The translations under genes and the position numbers were made by a program. A stretch of 64,000 bases of DNA from Streptomyces sp. Ru71 (GTDB lineage Bacteria; Actinomycetota; Actinomycetes; Streptomycetales; Streptomycetaceae): positions 1 through 64,000 of the forward strand of contig NZ_PQSS01000040.1 of NCBI RefSeq assembly GCF_002920535.1, given 5' to 3'. Below are positions 50,501-59,652 of the stretch, in pieces. How positions within the stretch are numbered: position 1 is the stretch's first letter; each line of letters starts with the position of its first letter. Under the pieces are notes generated by a model. The model was not told where the DNA came from. It worked only from the letters and a program-made list of their open reading frames with translations, and searched no databases.

Positions 50501-51178
50501 ATGAGCAAGCGCGCAGTCCTGGAGGTGATCGCCCTCGACACCGCGGACGCCGTCGCCGCCGAGGCCGGAGGCGCGGACCGCCTCGAACTGGTCACCGACA
50601 TGGCCGCCGACGGGCTGACCCCGTCCGTCGAGACCTTCACCGCGATCCGCGCCGCGGTCGGCATCGACCTGCGGGTGATGCTGCGGCTCGCGGACGGCTT
50701 CGCGGCGGGGGACCTCCGGCGGCTTGAGGAGGTCGCCGGTGCGCTGCGCGCGGCCGGGGCCGACCAGTTCGTGCTCGGGTTCCTCGACGCCCACGGCGGG
50801 GTGGACCTGGCGGCCGTCGAGCGGGTGGTGTCCGTGCTGGACGGCTGCGCCTGGACCTTTCACCGGGCCATCGACCACTGCGCCGACCGGGACGCGTTGC
50901 GCAAGGCGCTGGACGGGCTGCCGGGGCTGGACGCGTTCCTCACGGCCGGGGCCGCCTCCGGCGTCGACGAGGGCATGCCGACGTTGCTCGCGGAGGCGGG
51001 GCGGTACGAGCAGCGGATTCTGGTGGGCGGGGGGTTGCGGCTCGACCACGTTCCCGCGCTGCGGGGGGCGGGGGTGGACGCGTTCCATATCGGCGGGGCG
51101 GCGCGCTCCGCGGGGTGGGACGGGCCGGTTTCCGTGGAGGCGGTTGCGGAGTGGCGCCGGGTGCTGGATGCGGGGTAG
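50501..51178 (+). CDS. cutC: CutC-family TIM-barrel protein
   Basis: 225 aa. Opening VLEVIALDTADAVAAEAGGADRLELV and the conserved FHRAIDHCADRD and LTAGAASGVDEGMPTL, RILVGGGLRLDHVPAL and FHIGGAAR segments. Historically called a copper homeostasis protein, but a metal role is not settled and the fold is an orphan TIM barrel with a deep anion-binding pocket. ATG 50501. The dre-like site suggests a place in amino-sugar metabolism. Confidence 0.92.
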   Translation: MSKRAVLEVIALDTADAVAAEAGGADRLELVTDMAADGLTPSVETFTAIRAAVGIDLRVMLRLADGFAAGDLRRLEEVAGALRAAGADQFVLGFLDAHGGVDLAAVERVVSVLDGCAWTFHRAIDHCADRDALRKALDGLPGLDAFLTAGAASGVDEGMPTLLAEAGRYEQRILVGGGLRLDHVPALRGAGVDAFHIGGAARSAGWDGPVSVEAVAEWRRVLDAG

Positions 51179-51201
51179 CGCCGTGGGGGGTTCGGCCGGG
51201 G

Positions 51202-51259
51202 GCCGGGTGCGGGTGCGTCGTGGCTGGTCGCGCAGTTCCCCGCGCCCCTTTCGGGGCGC
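51202..51259 (-). repeat. Dispersed short repeat, copy R6, with terminator hairpin
   Basis: GCGGGTGCGTCGTGGCTGGT, CGCGCAGTTCCCCGCGCCCC, extended here to a GCGCCCC-tttc-GGGGCGC stem (51242-51259). The hairpin lies just beyond the HelD stop between convergent cutC and helD, so at least this copy looks like a terminator. Confidence 0.82.
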
Positions 51260-51265
51260 CTTCGC

Positions 51266-53317
51266 TCACCCCAGTTGTTCCGGTAGCGGGGCCGCGTGCG
51301 TCACGATCAGGCCCGAGACCGCTCGGGTCAGGGCCACGTACAGCCTGCGCAGGCCCGTCCGTTCGTCGGGTTCGCCGTCGACCACCGCCTGGGGCTCGTC
51401 CAGGACCACGTAGTCGTATTCGAGACCCTTCGCGAGGGATGCCGGGACCAGGGTCAGGCGGGTGTCGGGGGTCGTCTCCTCGCCCGGGGCGAGGTACGTC
51501 AGGCCCGCCGCCGTCAGTGCCTCGGCCAGCGCCGGGACGCGCGCGTCGGCGGCGATGAGGCCGATGGAGCCCTCGTGGTCCAGGAGTTCGCGGCAGGCGG
51601 CGACCACCGCGTCGTCGCCGGTGACCGGGCGCAGTTCGAAGAAGCCGGGGTTCTCCCGGACCGACGCCACCGGGGTCACGCCGGGCGCGATGTGCGGGAG
51701 CAGCCGGGAGGCGTAGGCGATGACGTCCGTCGGCACGCGGAAACCCGCCGTCAGCTCCTCCACGACGGCGTCCGGCTTGCCGAGGTGGGACAGCGCCTCC
51801 GCCCAACTCCTGGTCGCCCAGGGCGTGGTGCCCTGCGCCAGGTCGCCGAGGACGGTCGCGGAGCCGGTGGTGCAGCGCCGGCCCACCGCCCGGTACTGCA
51901 TGGGGGACAGGTCCTGCGCCTCGTCCAGGACCACGTGCCCGAGGGAGTGGGTGCGCTGGACCAGGTCGGTGGCCTCGTCGATCAGCACGGCGTCCGCGGC
52001 CGACCACTTCGCCGACTTCACGCTGCGGGCCGGCTTCGCCCAGAGGATCGCCTTCTGCTCCTCGTCGCTCAGCACCCCCGCCGCGTGCTCGGCGAGGAAG
52101 TCCGGGTCGGACAGCAGCCGCAGCACCAGCTTGGCCGGGTCCACGGCCGGCCAGATCGTCTTCACAGCCGCCTTGACCGCGCTGTTGCGGGCCACCGTGT
52201 CCTGCACCCGGTCGTCCGGGGCCTCCCCGGCGCGCTCCATCTGCACCAGCACCGCGTGCGCGATCCGCTGCGGCAGCGCCTCGCGGGCGGCGCCGTAGCG
52301 GATGCCGCGCTCCAGCAACTCCCGCACCAGTTCCTCGATCTCGTACGCCGCAACGCGCCAGCGCCGTGACCCGCGCACCACGACGACCGGCTCGGTCGGC
52401 ATGGTCACGTGCGCGTACAGGGCGCGGCGCAGCACCTCGGCCATCCGGGCGTCGCCCTTGACCACGGCGGCGGCCGCGTCGTCGGTGCCCTTGATCTCCA
52501 CGTGGGCCACGAGGTCGTCGACGGTGGCCTGCTGCACGGTCAGCTCGCCCAGCGCGGGCAGCACCTGCTCGATGTAGTGCAGGAAGCTCTTGTTCGGCCC
52601 GATGACGAGGGTGCCGGCGCGGGCGAGCCGCTCCCGGTGGGCGTACAGCAGGTAGGCGACGCGGTGCAGGCCGACGGCGGTCTTCCCGGTGCCGGGGCCG
52701 CCCTGCACGCACACCGTGCCGGACAGCCCGCTGCGGACGATCTCGTCCTGCTCGGGCTGGATGGTGGCGACGATGTCCCGCATCGGGCCGACGCGCGGCC
52801 GCTCGATCTCCTGCTGGAGCAGCCGGCTGGCCTTCGCCGCCTCCGCCGGGTCCGACAGGTGCTCGTCCTCGTACGCGGTCAGCTCGCCGCCGGTGTAGCC
52901 GAAGCGGCGGCGCAGCGCGATGTCCATCGGGTCCTTCTTGGAGGCCCGGTAGAACGGCTGCGACACGGGTGCGCGCCAGTCGATGACCATGGGGTCGCCG
53001 GCGGCGTCGTGCACATGCCGCCGCCCGATGTAGAACTGCTCGCCCTCGGCGCCCTCGGCCTGCTCGGCGCCGGGGGCGTGGAGGTAGTCGAGGCGGCCGA
53101 AGAACAGCGGGGTGTCGCTGAGGTCGGCCAGGGCCTTGATCCGCTCGTCGATCTGGCGGGCGAGGACCTGGGCGTTGACCCAGTTCGCGGCGACGTCGGT
53201 GATGTCGAGGGCCTCGACGTCCGCGCGCATCGCGCGCAGCGCGGCACGGGAGGCGGCGAGGTGCGCCTGCTCCCGGGCCAGGGGGTCGTCGGCGGACAGG
53301 GAGTCGGGCGTGGACAA
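51266..53317 (-). CDS. helD: HelD-like RNA polymerase-associated SF1 ATPase (class II type)
   Basis: 683 aa. N-terminal coiled-coil arm (about 12-66), Walker A QGGPGTGKTAV at 205-215, DEAQD Walker B at 465-469 and UvrD-like C-terminal motifs (YVVLDEPQAV, RRLYVALTRAVSGL). HelD proteins pull stalled RNA polymerase off DNA, and in actinobacteria the related HelR protects polymerase from rifampicin. The usual 19-bp rifampicin-associated element is not seen upstream. ATG 53317. Confidence 0.9.
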   Translation of the reverse strand: MSTPDSLSADDPLAREQAHLAASRAALRAMRADVEALDITDVAANWVNAQVLARQIDERIKALADLSDTPLFFGRLDYLHAPGAEQAEGAEGEQFYIGRRHVHDAAGDPMVIDWRAPVSQPFYRASKKDPMDIALRRRFGYTGGELTAYEDEHLSDPAEAAKASRLLQQEIERPRVGPMRDIVATIQPEQDEIVRSGLSGTVCVQGGPGTGKTAVGLHRVAYLLYAHRERLARAGTLVIGPNKSFLHYIEQVLPALGELTVQQATVDDLVAHVEIKGTDDAAAAVVKGDARMAEVLRRALYAHVTMPTEPVVVVRGSRRWRVAAYEIEELVRELLERGIRYGAAREALPQRIAHAVLVQMERAGEAPDDRVQDTVARNSAVKAAVKTIWPAVDPAKLVLRLLSDPDFLAEHAAGVLSDEEQKAILWAKPARSVKSAKWSAADAVLIDEATDLVQRTHSLGHVVLDEAQDLSPMQYRAVGRRCTTGSATVLGDLAQGTTPWATRSWAEALSHLGKPDAVVEELTAGFRVPTDVIAYASRLLPHIAPGVTPVASVRENPGFFELRPVTGDDAVVAACRELLDHEGSIGLIAADARVPALAEALTAAGLTYLAPGEETTPDTRLTLVPASLAKGLEYDYVVLDEPQAVVDGEPDERTGLRRLYVALTRAVSGLIVTHAAPLPEQLG

Positions 53318-53566
53318 GGGGGTGCCTCCGGAAGGACCTGCGCGGGGGTGACTCCTGGACTTCTCCGGCCGGTTTCCGACCGGCTGGGGGCACTCCCGGG
53401 TGAAGGGAGGCGGGCAAGAGCGGAGATTGTAGGTGACCGGACGGGGAGCGGGCCAACGAATTTCCGGTGCCCCGTGTCCCCTAGGGGGCGCTCTCCGGTC
53501 GGCCTGGGGGAAACGGCGGCCCGGAGACCGATGACACCCTTATGTCCGCACTCGCACCATGGAGAC

Positions 53567-53782
53567 ATGACGACCGCGACCTTCAGCCCAGTCCCCGGCC
53601 GCCCCTCCGGCGCCACCCCGCTGGCCACCGGCCACCGCCACCCCCTCGGCGACGCCCTGCGCGCGGTACGCGTCTACGTCCGCGCCGCCTTCGACGTCGT
53701 CATCCTCGGCGAGTACGGCGAGGAGGCCGGCGTCCACCGCCGGTACGGGCCGCGGATGAGTATGCGGACACCGCCCGGCTGA
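53567..53782 (+). CDS. Small basic protein, possibly conserved in Streptomyces
   Basis: 71 aa from ATG 53567 (MTTATFSPVPGRPSGATPL), in an area where the other frames look like shadows. Central AVRVYVRAAFDVVILGEYGEEAGVHRRYGP is distinctive and non-repetitive. A ribosome site (GGAGACATG) is close. No family recognised. Likely real but short. Confidence 0.6.
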   Translation: MTTATFSPVPGRPSGATPLATGHRHPLGDALRAVRVYVRAAFDVVILGEYGEEAGVHRRYGPRMSMRTPPG

Positions 53783-53830
53783 GTACCCGAGCCGGTGTCC
53801 CGGCACCGGCTCGGCGGCTTGACTGCGTCC

Positions 53831-54202
53831 ATGACCACACAGCACCTCGCGGCCCGCCCGGCACCCTCGCCCGACCGGGACCCGCGGGCCTGGATCGCGC
53901 CCACCCTCGCCACCGTCCTGCTGGCGCTCCTCGGTCCGGCCGCGCTGATCTTCGGCGGGCTGTCCGCCATGGCCACCGACGCCTGCGGCCCCGACGACTG
54001 CTCACAGGCGCTTCAGACCTCGCTGTCGCTGATCTACGGCACGCTCTCCTTCGGCGGCTTCGTCACCTTCGGGACCTGGCTCACCGCCTGGCTGCTGCCC
54101 CGGCAGCGCCGCTGGTCGGCCCTGCGCGCCTGGCTTGCGGCGGCGTCCCTGCTGCCGCCGCTGTTCGTCCTGGTGCTGGTGTTCACCCTGCCGGCGCCCT
54201 GA
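53831..54202 (+). CDS. Small integral membrane protein
   Basis: 123 aa from ATG 53831 (ATG-like start at 53795 also possible). Four hydrophobic segments (PTLATVLLALLGPAALIFGGLSAMA, LSLIYGTLSFGGFVTFGTWLTAWLL, WLAAASLLPPLFVLVLVFTLP). A short extracytoplasmic loop contains DACGPDDCSQ, whose two cysteines could pair. Unknown function. Convergent with the XPB gene. Confidence 0.76.
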   Translation: MTTQHLAARPAPSPDRDPRAWIAPTLATVLLALLGPAALIFGGLSAMATDACGPDDCSQALQTSLSLIYGTLSFGGFVTFGTWLTAWLLPRQRRWSALRAWLAAASLLPPLFVLVLVFTLPAP

Positions 54203-54232
54203 CCGGCCACCGGCCGGCCCCGCGCCGGCCCG

Positions 54233-55888
54233 TCAGGCGTCCTCCGCCAGCAGTTCGTCCGCGTCCACGATCCGGTAGGCGTAGCCCTGTTCCGCCAGGA
54301 AGCGCTGGCGGTGGGCGGCGAAGTCCTGGTCGATGGTGTCCCTCGCCACGACCGAGTAGAAGTGCGCCTGGTGCCCGTCCGCCTTCGGCCGCAGCACGCG
54401 GCCCAGCCGCTGCGCCTCCTCCTGTCGGGACCCGAAGGTGCCGGAGACCTGGACGGCGACCGTGGCCTCCGGCAGGTCGATGGAGAAGTTGGCGACCTTC
54501 GACACCACCAGCACGTTGATCTCGCCGGCCCGGAAGGCGTCGAAGAGCTTCTCGCGCTGCGCGTTGGACGTCTCGCCCTTGATCACCGGCGCGTTCAGGT
54601 GCTCGCCCAGCTCGTCGAGCTGGTCGATGTACTGCCCGATGACGAGGATCTGCTGACCGGCGAAGCGCCGCACGATCGCCTCGGTCACCTTCCGCTTGGT
54701 GTCCGTCGTCGCGCAGAACCGGTACTTCTCCTCCGTCTCGGCCGTGGCGTACGCCAGCCGCTCGGAGTCCGTGAGGTTCACCCGGACCTCGACGCAGTCG
54801 GCGGGCGCGATGTACCCCTGCGCCTCGATCTCCTTCCACGGCGCGTCGAACCGCTTGGGCCCGATGAGCGAGAAGACGTCGGACTCCCGGCCGTCCTCGC
54901 GCACCAGCGTCGCCGTCAGCCCGAGGCGCCGCCGGGCCTGCAGATCGGCGGTGAACTTGAACACCGGCGCCGGCAGCAGGTGCACCTCGTCGTAGACGAT
55001 CAGGCCCCAGTCCCGGGAGTCGAACAGCTCCAGGTGCGGGTAGACGCCCTTCCGCTTGGTCGTCAGCACCTGGTAGGTGGCGATGGTGACGGGCCGGATC
55101 TCCTTCTTCGTCCCGCTGTACTCGCCGACCTCGTCCTCGGTCAGCGAGGTGCGCTTGACCAGCTCGTGCTTCCACTGCCGGGCGGAGACGGTGTTGGTCA
55201 CGAGGATGAGGGTGGTGGACTTGGCCTGGGACATCGCCCCGGCCCCCACCAGCGTCTTTCCGGCACCGCAGGGCAGCACGACGACACCGCTGCCGCCGTG
55301 CCAGAAGTTCTCCACGGCCTGCTTCTGGTAGGGCCGCAGCGCCCAGCCGTCCTCGTGCAGCTCGATCGGGTGCGCCTCGCCGTCGACGTACCCGGCGAGG
55401 TCCTCGGCCGGCCAGCCCAGCTTCAGCAGCGTCTGCTTGATCTGCCCGCGCTCGGAGGGGTGCACGGCCACGGTGTCCGGATCGATCCGGGCGCCCACCA
55501 GCGGCGCGATCCGCTTGGAGCGCAGCACCTCCTCCAGCACCGGGCGGTCGGTGGTCGACAGGACCAGCCCGTGCGCCGGGTGCTTGAGCAGGGACAGCCG
55601 CCCGTAGCGGTCCATCGTCTCGGCGATGTCCACGAGCAGCGCGTGCGGCACCGGATACCGGCTGAACTGCACGAGCGCGTCGACGACCTGCTCGGCGTCG
55701 TGCCCGGCGGCCCGCGCGTTCCACAGCCCCAGCGGTGTCACCCGGTAGGTGTGGATGTGCTCGGGCGCCCGCTCCAGCTCCGCGAACGGCGCGATGGCCC
55801 GACGGCACTCGTCGGCCTGCTCGTGGTCGACCTCCAGGAGCAGGGTCTTGTCGGACTGGACGATCAGCGGTCCGTTCACGCGCGGCAC
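54233..55888 (-). CDS. XPB-family DNA repair helicase
   Basis: 551 aa from GTG 55888 (GTG 55879 is equally possible, nine bases on). SF2 helicase: DNA-damage recognition N-terminus, Walker A LPCGAGKTLVGAG, motif II VYDEVHLLP, ATLVRED, then domain 2 with GQYIDQLDELGEHL and motif VI RQEEAQRLGRVLRP. It unwinds DNA 3'-5' and, in archaea, works with a nuclease partner. It is preceded by 48 bp and then the large helicase-associated protein gene. Confidence 0.93.
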   Translation of the reverse strand: MPRVNGPLIVQSDKTLLLEVDHEQADECRRAIAPFAELERAPEHIHTYRVTPLGLWNARAAGHDAEQVVDALVQFSRYPVPHALLVDIAETMDRYGRLSLLKHPAHGLVLSTTDRPVLEEVLRSKRIAPLVGARIDPDTVAVHPSERGQIKQTLLKLGWPAEDLAGYVDGEAHPIELHEDGWALRPYQKQAVENFWHGGSGVVVLPCGAGKTLVGAGAMSQAKSTTLILVTNTVSARQWKHELVKRTSLTEDEVGEYSGTKKEIRPVTIATYQVLTTKRKGVYPHLELFDSRDWGLIVYDEVHLLPAPVFKFTADLQARRRLGLTATLVREDGRESDVFSLIGPKRFDAPWKEIEAQGYIAPADCVEVRVNLTDSERLAYATAETEEKYRFCATTDTKRKVTEAIVRRFAGQQILVIGQYIDQLDELGEHLNAPVIKGETSNAQREKLFDAFRAGEINVLVVSKVANFSIDLPEATVAVQVSGTFGSRQEEAQRLGRVLRPKADGHQAHFYSVVARDTIDQDFAAHRQRFLAEQGYAYRIVDADELLAEDA

Positions 55889-55935
55889 ACACCCTTTCCA
55901 CAACTGCCAAACGTCCAGTGTGCCCCAAGGCGGGC

Positions 55936-58446
55936 TCAGTCGTCCGCGAGCTCCGCCACGCCCGTGATCCGGTGCAGCGGGAACGTGCGCACCTCGTCCG
56001 CGGTGTGGTCGTACGCCGTCACGAAGCCGCCCTCGACCCGGACCGGCGCGATCACCCGCTGGCTGGCGGCGCCCTCGGCGTTGACGAAGCCGATCCACAC
56101 GGCCTGGCCGGTCAGGCAGGCGGCCTGCATGGTGGCGAGGGTCTCGGCGGAGCTGGTGCGCGGCAGCTCACCCGGCGCCGCCGAGCCCTCGCCCGGCTTG
56201 CGCGGCGCGGTGGAGGCCAGGTCACCGGCCCGGATGGCCCGGATCGCCGCCGTCAGCAGCGTCGCGTCGGGCACCGGCGGCCCCTCCGGCACGGGCTCCG
56301 GGGCCGTGCGCGGGGGAGTCCGGTGTGCGTCGGCCCGCGCGATCACGACATCCCCCTCCGCGGACTCGGCGGCCGGCGCGTACCCCATCGCCCGCAGCCC
56401 CTCCAGCAGCGCCGCCGGGTCGGCCTGCGCCGCCAGTACGGTGGGCGCGAGCCGGCGCAGCCGCAGCGCGGCGGCCCGCCGGTCGGCGAGGATCTCGTTC
56501 AGCACGGCGTCGTCGTCGCAGCGCACATACGCGGACGCGGCGCCCACCCGCAGATGCCCGTGCCTGCGCGCCACGTCGTCGATGAGATACGCCAGCGGCT
56601 GCGGCACCGGCGTACGCGAGTGCGCGGTGAGAAAGGCGTGCAGGTCGGAAGCGGTCCGCCCGGCGTCCAGCGCCCGCCGCACGGACGCCGGCGTGAACCG
56701 GTACACGGTCGCGCCGCCCTTGGACTCCACGTCCGCGAGCACCCCCAGCATGTCCGCGAGCGGCCGCTGCAACGGGCCGGGCGCCACCGCCGTCAGATCG
56801 GCCTGCAGCAGCACATGGTCCAGCGGCTCGGGCAGCAGCGGCGCGAGCAGCCGGGCGGCGGCGGCCGTGGCGACGGCCTGCTCGGCCTCCGGGAGCGGAA
56901 CGGGATGAGGGTGATGGTGATGCACGGGCAGCTTGTCCCCAGGGCCCTCGGGCTCCTCCCGGGCCCCCTCGGGAGCCGGTACGCCGAGCAGCGCCCGCCC
57001 GTGCGCGGACAGTGCGCCCCGCCCGGTCACGCCGATCAGCTCGGCCTCGGTGAGCGTCCACTGGGCGAGCCGGGTGCGCAGGTCCTCCTCGCGCCGCTGC
57101 GGACGCTCCCAGCGCAGCCGCTCCAGCACCGACTCCACGACCGGCGCCGCCCCCTCCGGCAGCCCGGCGAGCAGCGTCAGCACCCGGTGCCGCACCTCGG
57201 GCGCGGCGGACCGGTCGAGCCCGGGACCGAGCGCGGCCAGGGTCCGCTCCTTGGCGTCCCGGCCCCCGACCAGCCCGGCCGTCCGCGTCGCCGCCAGCCA
57301 GGCCTCCGCCAGCCGTCCCCACCGTTCGGCGGGCGGCAGCTCACGCCACTCGTCGTAGGCCGGGGTGGGGGCGTAGCGCTCGTCGGCCTCACCGTCGGAG
57401 GCCAGCAGCCCGGCCGCGTAGGCGAGTTCCACCCAGAAGGCGGCGACGGGCTCGGCCACGTCCAGGGCGACGGCGGTCCGCTTCAGGTCCCGCACACTGA
57501 GCCCGCCGGCCCGCAGCACGGCGGGCCCGCCCTCGTCCCACTCCTTGAGCAGCTCCTCGACGGTCGCCAGGGCGGTCAGCGCCTGCCCCGCCGCCGTACT
57601 GTCCACAACCTGTGGACGGTGCGCCGCGGCCGCCGTCACCACCGGAGGCACCGGCTCCACCGTCCGGTGCGCCCGGCCGCCGCGCAGATGCAGCGCCACC
57701 TCACGCGGCAGGACGACGGTCCCCGGCGCGGTCGGCAGCAGCAGCCCCCGGTCCAGCAGCCACCGCAGATGCGCCGCCGGATCGGCCGTGACCTGCCCGT
57801 ACGGCGGCCCCCACACCAGCCGCTCCAGCACCTCCCGCGCCTCGCCCGGTGCCTTGTCGAGCAGCGCGGCCATCCGCCGCCGGTCGGTGAACAGAGCGGT
57901 GAGCGCGGTGACCGCCGACACCGAGTCGTGCGTGGACGGCAGCCCGGCGGCGGTGACGATCTCCTGGATCCGCCCCGGCGACATCCCGGCCGTCGCCTCC
58001 TGCACGGTCGGCCCCAGACCGGTCGGCGACGGGTGCTGCGGCGAGGGCGACAGCAGCTCGCGGGCGGTGCGCACCAGCCGCAGCCGGTCGTCGCCGCCCC
58101 ACACCAGCGCCTGCTCGCGCAGCACACCGAGGGCGTGCGGCAGCGCCGCGACGACGGCCGGGTCCCGCTCGTCGCCGGCCATCAGCCCGGCCAGCTCCTG
58201 ATACGTCGCCGGGTCACCGGCCACGGCCAGCGCCTGAGCCGTCTGCAGCGCGAACCGGTCCAGCCGCTCCAGCGCCCGTACGACACTCGCGCGGGTGCCG
58301 GCGCGGGTGGCGAGCTGGGTGAGGTCGGTCGGCACGGGGGTGATCAGATCGGGACGGCTGCGCAGGAGGGCGGCGAGGGAGGCGTCGTCACGCGATCGGA
58401 GCGCTTCCGCGAGGGAGCGGGGGGCCGGGGTGTCCTCGGGGCTCAT
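55936..58446 (-). CDS. Large helicase-associated-domain/WYL-type protein, partner of XPB
   Basis: 836 aa from ATG 58446 (a second ATG at 58455). N-terminal part resembles the helicase-associated Ssl2-like N-terminal region (LAEALRSRDDASLAALLRSRPDLITP, HALLGVL-like repeats). The middle is helical, and the last 90 residues (TLLTAAIRAIRAGD..MQAACLTGQAVWIGFVNAEGAASQRVIAPVRVEGGFVTAYDHTADEVRTFPLHRITGV) have the WYL/DNA-damage regulator sheet. It has no helicase motifs itself. Same strand, 48 bp ahead of XPB, so a complex is likely. Confidence 0.87.
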   Translation of the reverse strand: MSPEDTPAPRSLAEALRSRDDASLAALLRSRPDLITPVPTDLTQLATRAGTRASVVRALERLDRFALQTAQALAVAGDPATYQELAGLMAGDERDPAVVAALPHALGVLREQALVWGGDDRLRLVRTARELLSPSPQHPSPTGLGPTVQEATAGMSPGRIQEIVTAAGLPSTHDSVSAVTALTALFTDRRRMAALLDKAPGEAREVLERLVWGPPYGQVTADPAAHLRWLLDRGLLLPTAPGTVVLPREVALHLRGGRAHRTVEPVPPVVTAAAAHRPQVVDSTAAGQALTALATVEELLKEWDEGGPAVLRAGGLSVRDLKRTAVALDVAEPVAAFWVELAYAAGLLASDGEADERYAPTPAYDEWRELPPAERWGRLAEAWLAATRTAGLVGGRDAKERTLAALGPGLDRSAAPEVRHRVLTLLAGLPEGAAPVVESVLERLRWERPQRREEDLRTRLAQWTLTEAELIGVTGRGALSAHGRALLGVPAPEGAREEPEGPGDKLPVHHHHPHPVPLPEAEQAVATAAAARLLAPLLPEPLDHVLLQADLTAVAPGPLQRPLADMLGVLADVESKGGATVYRFTPASVRRALDAGRTASDLHAFLTAHSRTPVPQPLAYLIDDVARRHGHLRVGAASAYVRCDDDAVLNEILADRRAAALRLRRLAPTVLAAQADPAALLEGLRAMGYAPAAESAEGDVVIARADAHRTPPRTAPEPVPEGPPVPDATLLTAAIRAIRAGDLASTAPRKPGEGSAAPGELPRTSSAETLATMQAACLTGQAVWIGFVNAEGAASQRVIAPVRVEGGFVTAYDHTADEVRTFPLHRITGVAELADD

Positions 58447-58507
58447 CCGAACCACGTTAGCGGGTCACCTCCGGCGGTTGACCGGTTGCTACGGCGGCAG
58501 CTGTGCC

Positions 58508-58597
58508 AACCAAGGGGCGCGGGGCAGTGTTCGATATGCGGCTCCGCCGCGTGGGCGCGAGCAACCACGACGCACCCGCACAGGCCGCCGCAGGCAA
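58508..58597 (+). repeat. Dispersed short repeat, copy R7
   Basis: CAAGGGGCGCGGGGCAGTGT, TCGATATGCGGCTCCGCCGCG, GGGCGCGAGCAACCACGACGC and a tail CACAGGCCGCCGCAGGC. The most complete copy, lying between two divergent genes. Confidence 0.85.
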
Positions 58598-58663
58598 CCG
58601 CTCGGACGCGGTACTTTCGTCCAACGGGGTTTCAAGAGCCGACGCGACCCCCGGAGGGGCTTC

Positions 58664-59615
58664 GTGGGGATCGAGAGCGACAAGGTCGTCTACGAGTATC
58701 TGAGCCGCGTCGGCGACGTGGCCCAGCAACAGCAGCTGCCGTCCGCCACCCGTATGCGCCTCGTCGCCGGCCTGCGCGACGAGATCGACAAGCGCCGCGC
58801 CAAGGCGGTCGTGGACAGCCCGGCCGCGGTGCGCCGCATCATCGAACGCCTCGGCACGCCCGACGAGGTCGTGGAGGCCGCGGGCGCCGGCACCACCCGC
58901 CAGCCGCCCCCCACCCCCACGGCCGTCCCCGAGCAGCGGGACACCGAAGCCACCCCGCGGGAGAAACCCGAGCCGCCTCGGCCGACTCGTCCCCCGCCCC
59001 CGCCCCGCCGCCCCGGCCCGCGCCGACCACGCCCCGTCCCCGCCCCACCTGGCGAGCGCGGCAGAGCTGGGCTCCACCGCCGTACCCCGCGACTGGTGGC
59101 GGACGGACGTCAGCGGCGAGGTCCCGGGGTTCACGGGAGGCGTGGAGATCCCCGAACTCCTCAAGCCGCCCCCGCCGCCGAAGCCGGCCGAACCGGCGGA
59201 GGAGACACCGGACGCGGAGCCGGCGCAGGCCGCGCAGGAGGAGGCCCCGCGTCGCCGCTTCCTCCCCCTGCCCTCCGGCCGCTGGGCCAACCCCCTGCTG
59301 CTGCTCGCCGCGGCCAGCCTGGTCGCCGGCGCGGTGCTCGGCAACTGGTTCGCGCTGCTGCTCGGCTGGCTGATCGCCTACGCCTCCCGGCGCCTGACCG
59401 AGGCGGAGACGAAGTGGGCGGTGATGGGTCTGCCCGGCGCGGCGCTGGCCGCGGGCCTGGTGTGGCTGTGGGGCCGCGCCGAGGGCCGCTGGGGCGCTCC
59501 CGTCGCCGACGGCCACATGAGCGAGGCGATCGCCCAGACCTGGCCGTGGGTCGTGCGCGGCGCGGCCGTCGCGTCGGCCCTGTTCCTGGTGTGGCGCTCG
59601 CAGAAGGAACGCTGA
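58664..59615 (+). pseudogene. HAAS-like membrane protein with an apparent frameshift
   Basis: The N-terminal part is read from GTG 58664 (after GGAGGGG): VGIESDKVVYEYLSRVGDVAQQQQ..., with IERLGTPDEVVEAAGAG, a HAAS-like helical unit. The C-terminal half, PHLASAAELGSTAVPRDWW.. onward, then WANPLLLLAAASLVAGAVL and two more hydrophobic segments, is read in another frame and ends at 59615. Both parts look like one family of anchored HAAS proteins. The frames must join inside the C-rich, proline-coding stretch at about 58960-59042, needing a +1 shift. Sequencing error, genuine loss and programmed frameshifting are all possible; a run of C's makes error quite likely. Confidence 0.7.
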
Positions 59616-59652
59616 CCGAAGGCCGCGTCGCCCACCCGGCACAATGTCCCGT

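Noticed and set aside
53318..53560. Rifampicin-associated element upstream of helD
   Set aside because: The region holds only a short CCGGCCGGTTTCCGACCGGC inverted repeat and no 19-bp RAE-like sequence, so rifampicin induction is not supported.
55735..59373. A 1212-codon plus-strand reading frame over the XPB partner gene
   Set aside because: Antisense to a gene with clear protein features. It is full of Arg/Gly/Gln and has no recognisable domain.
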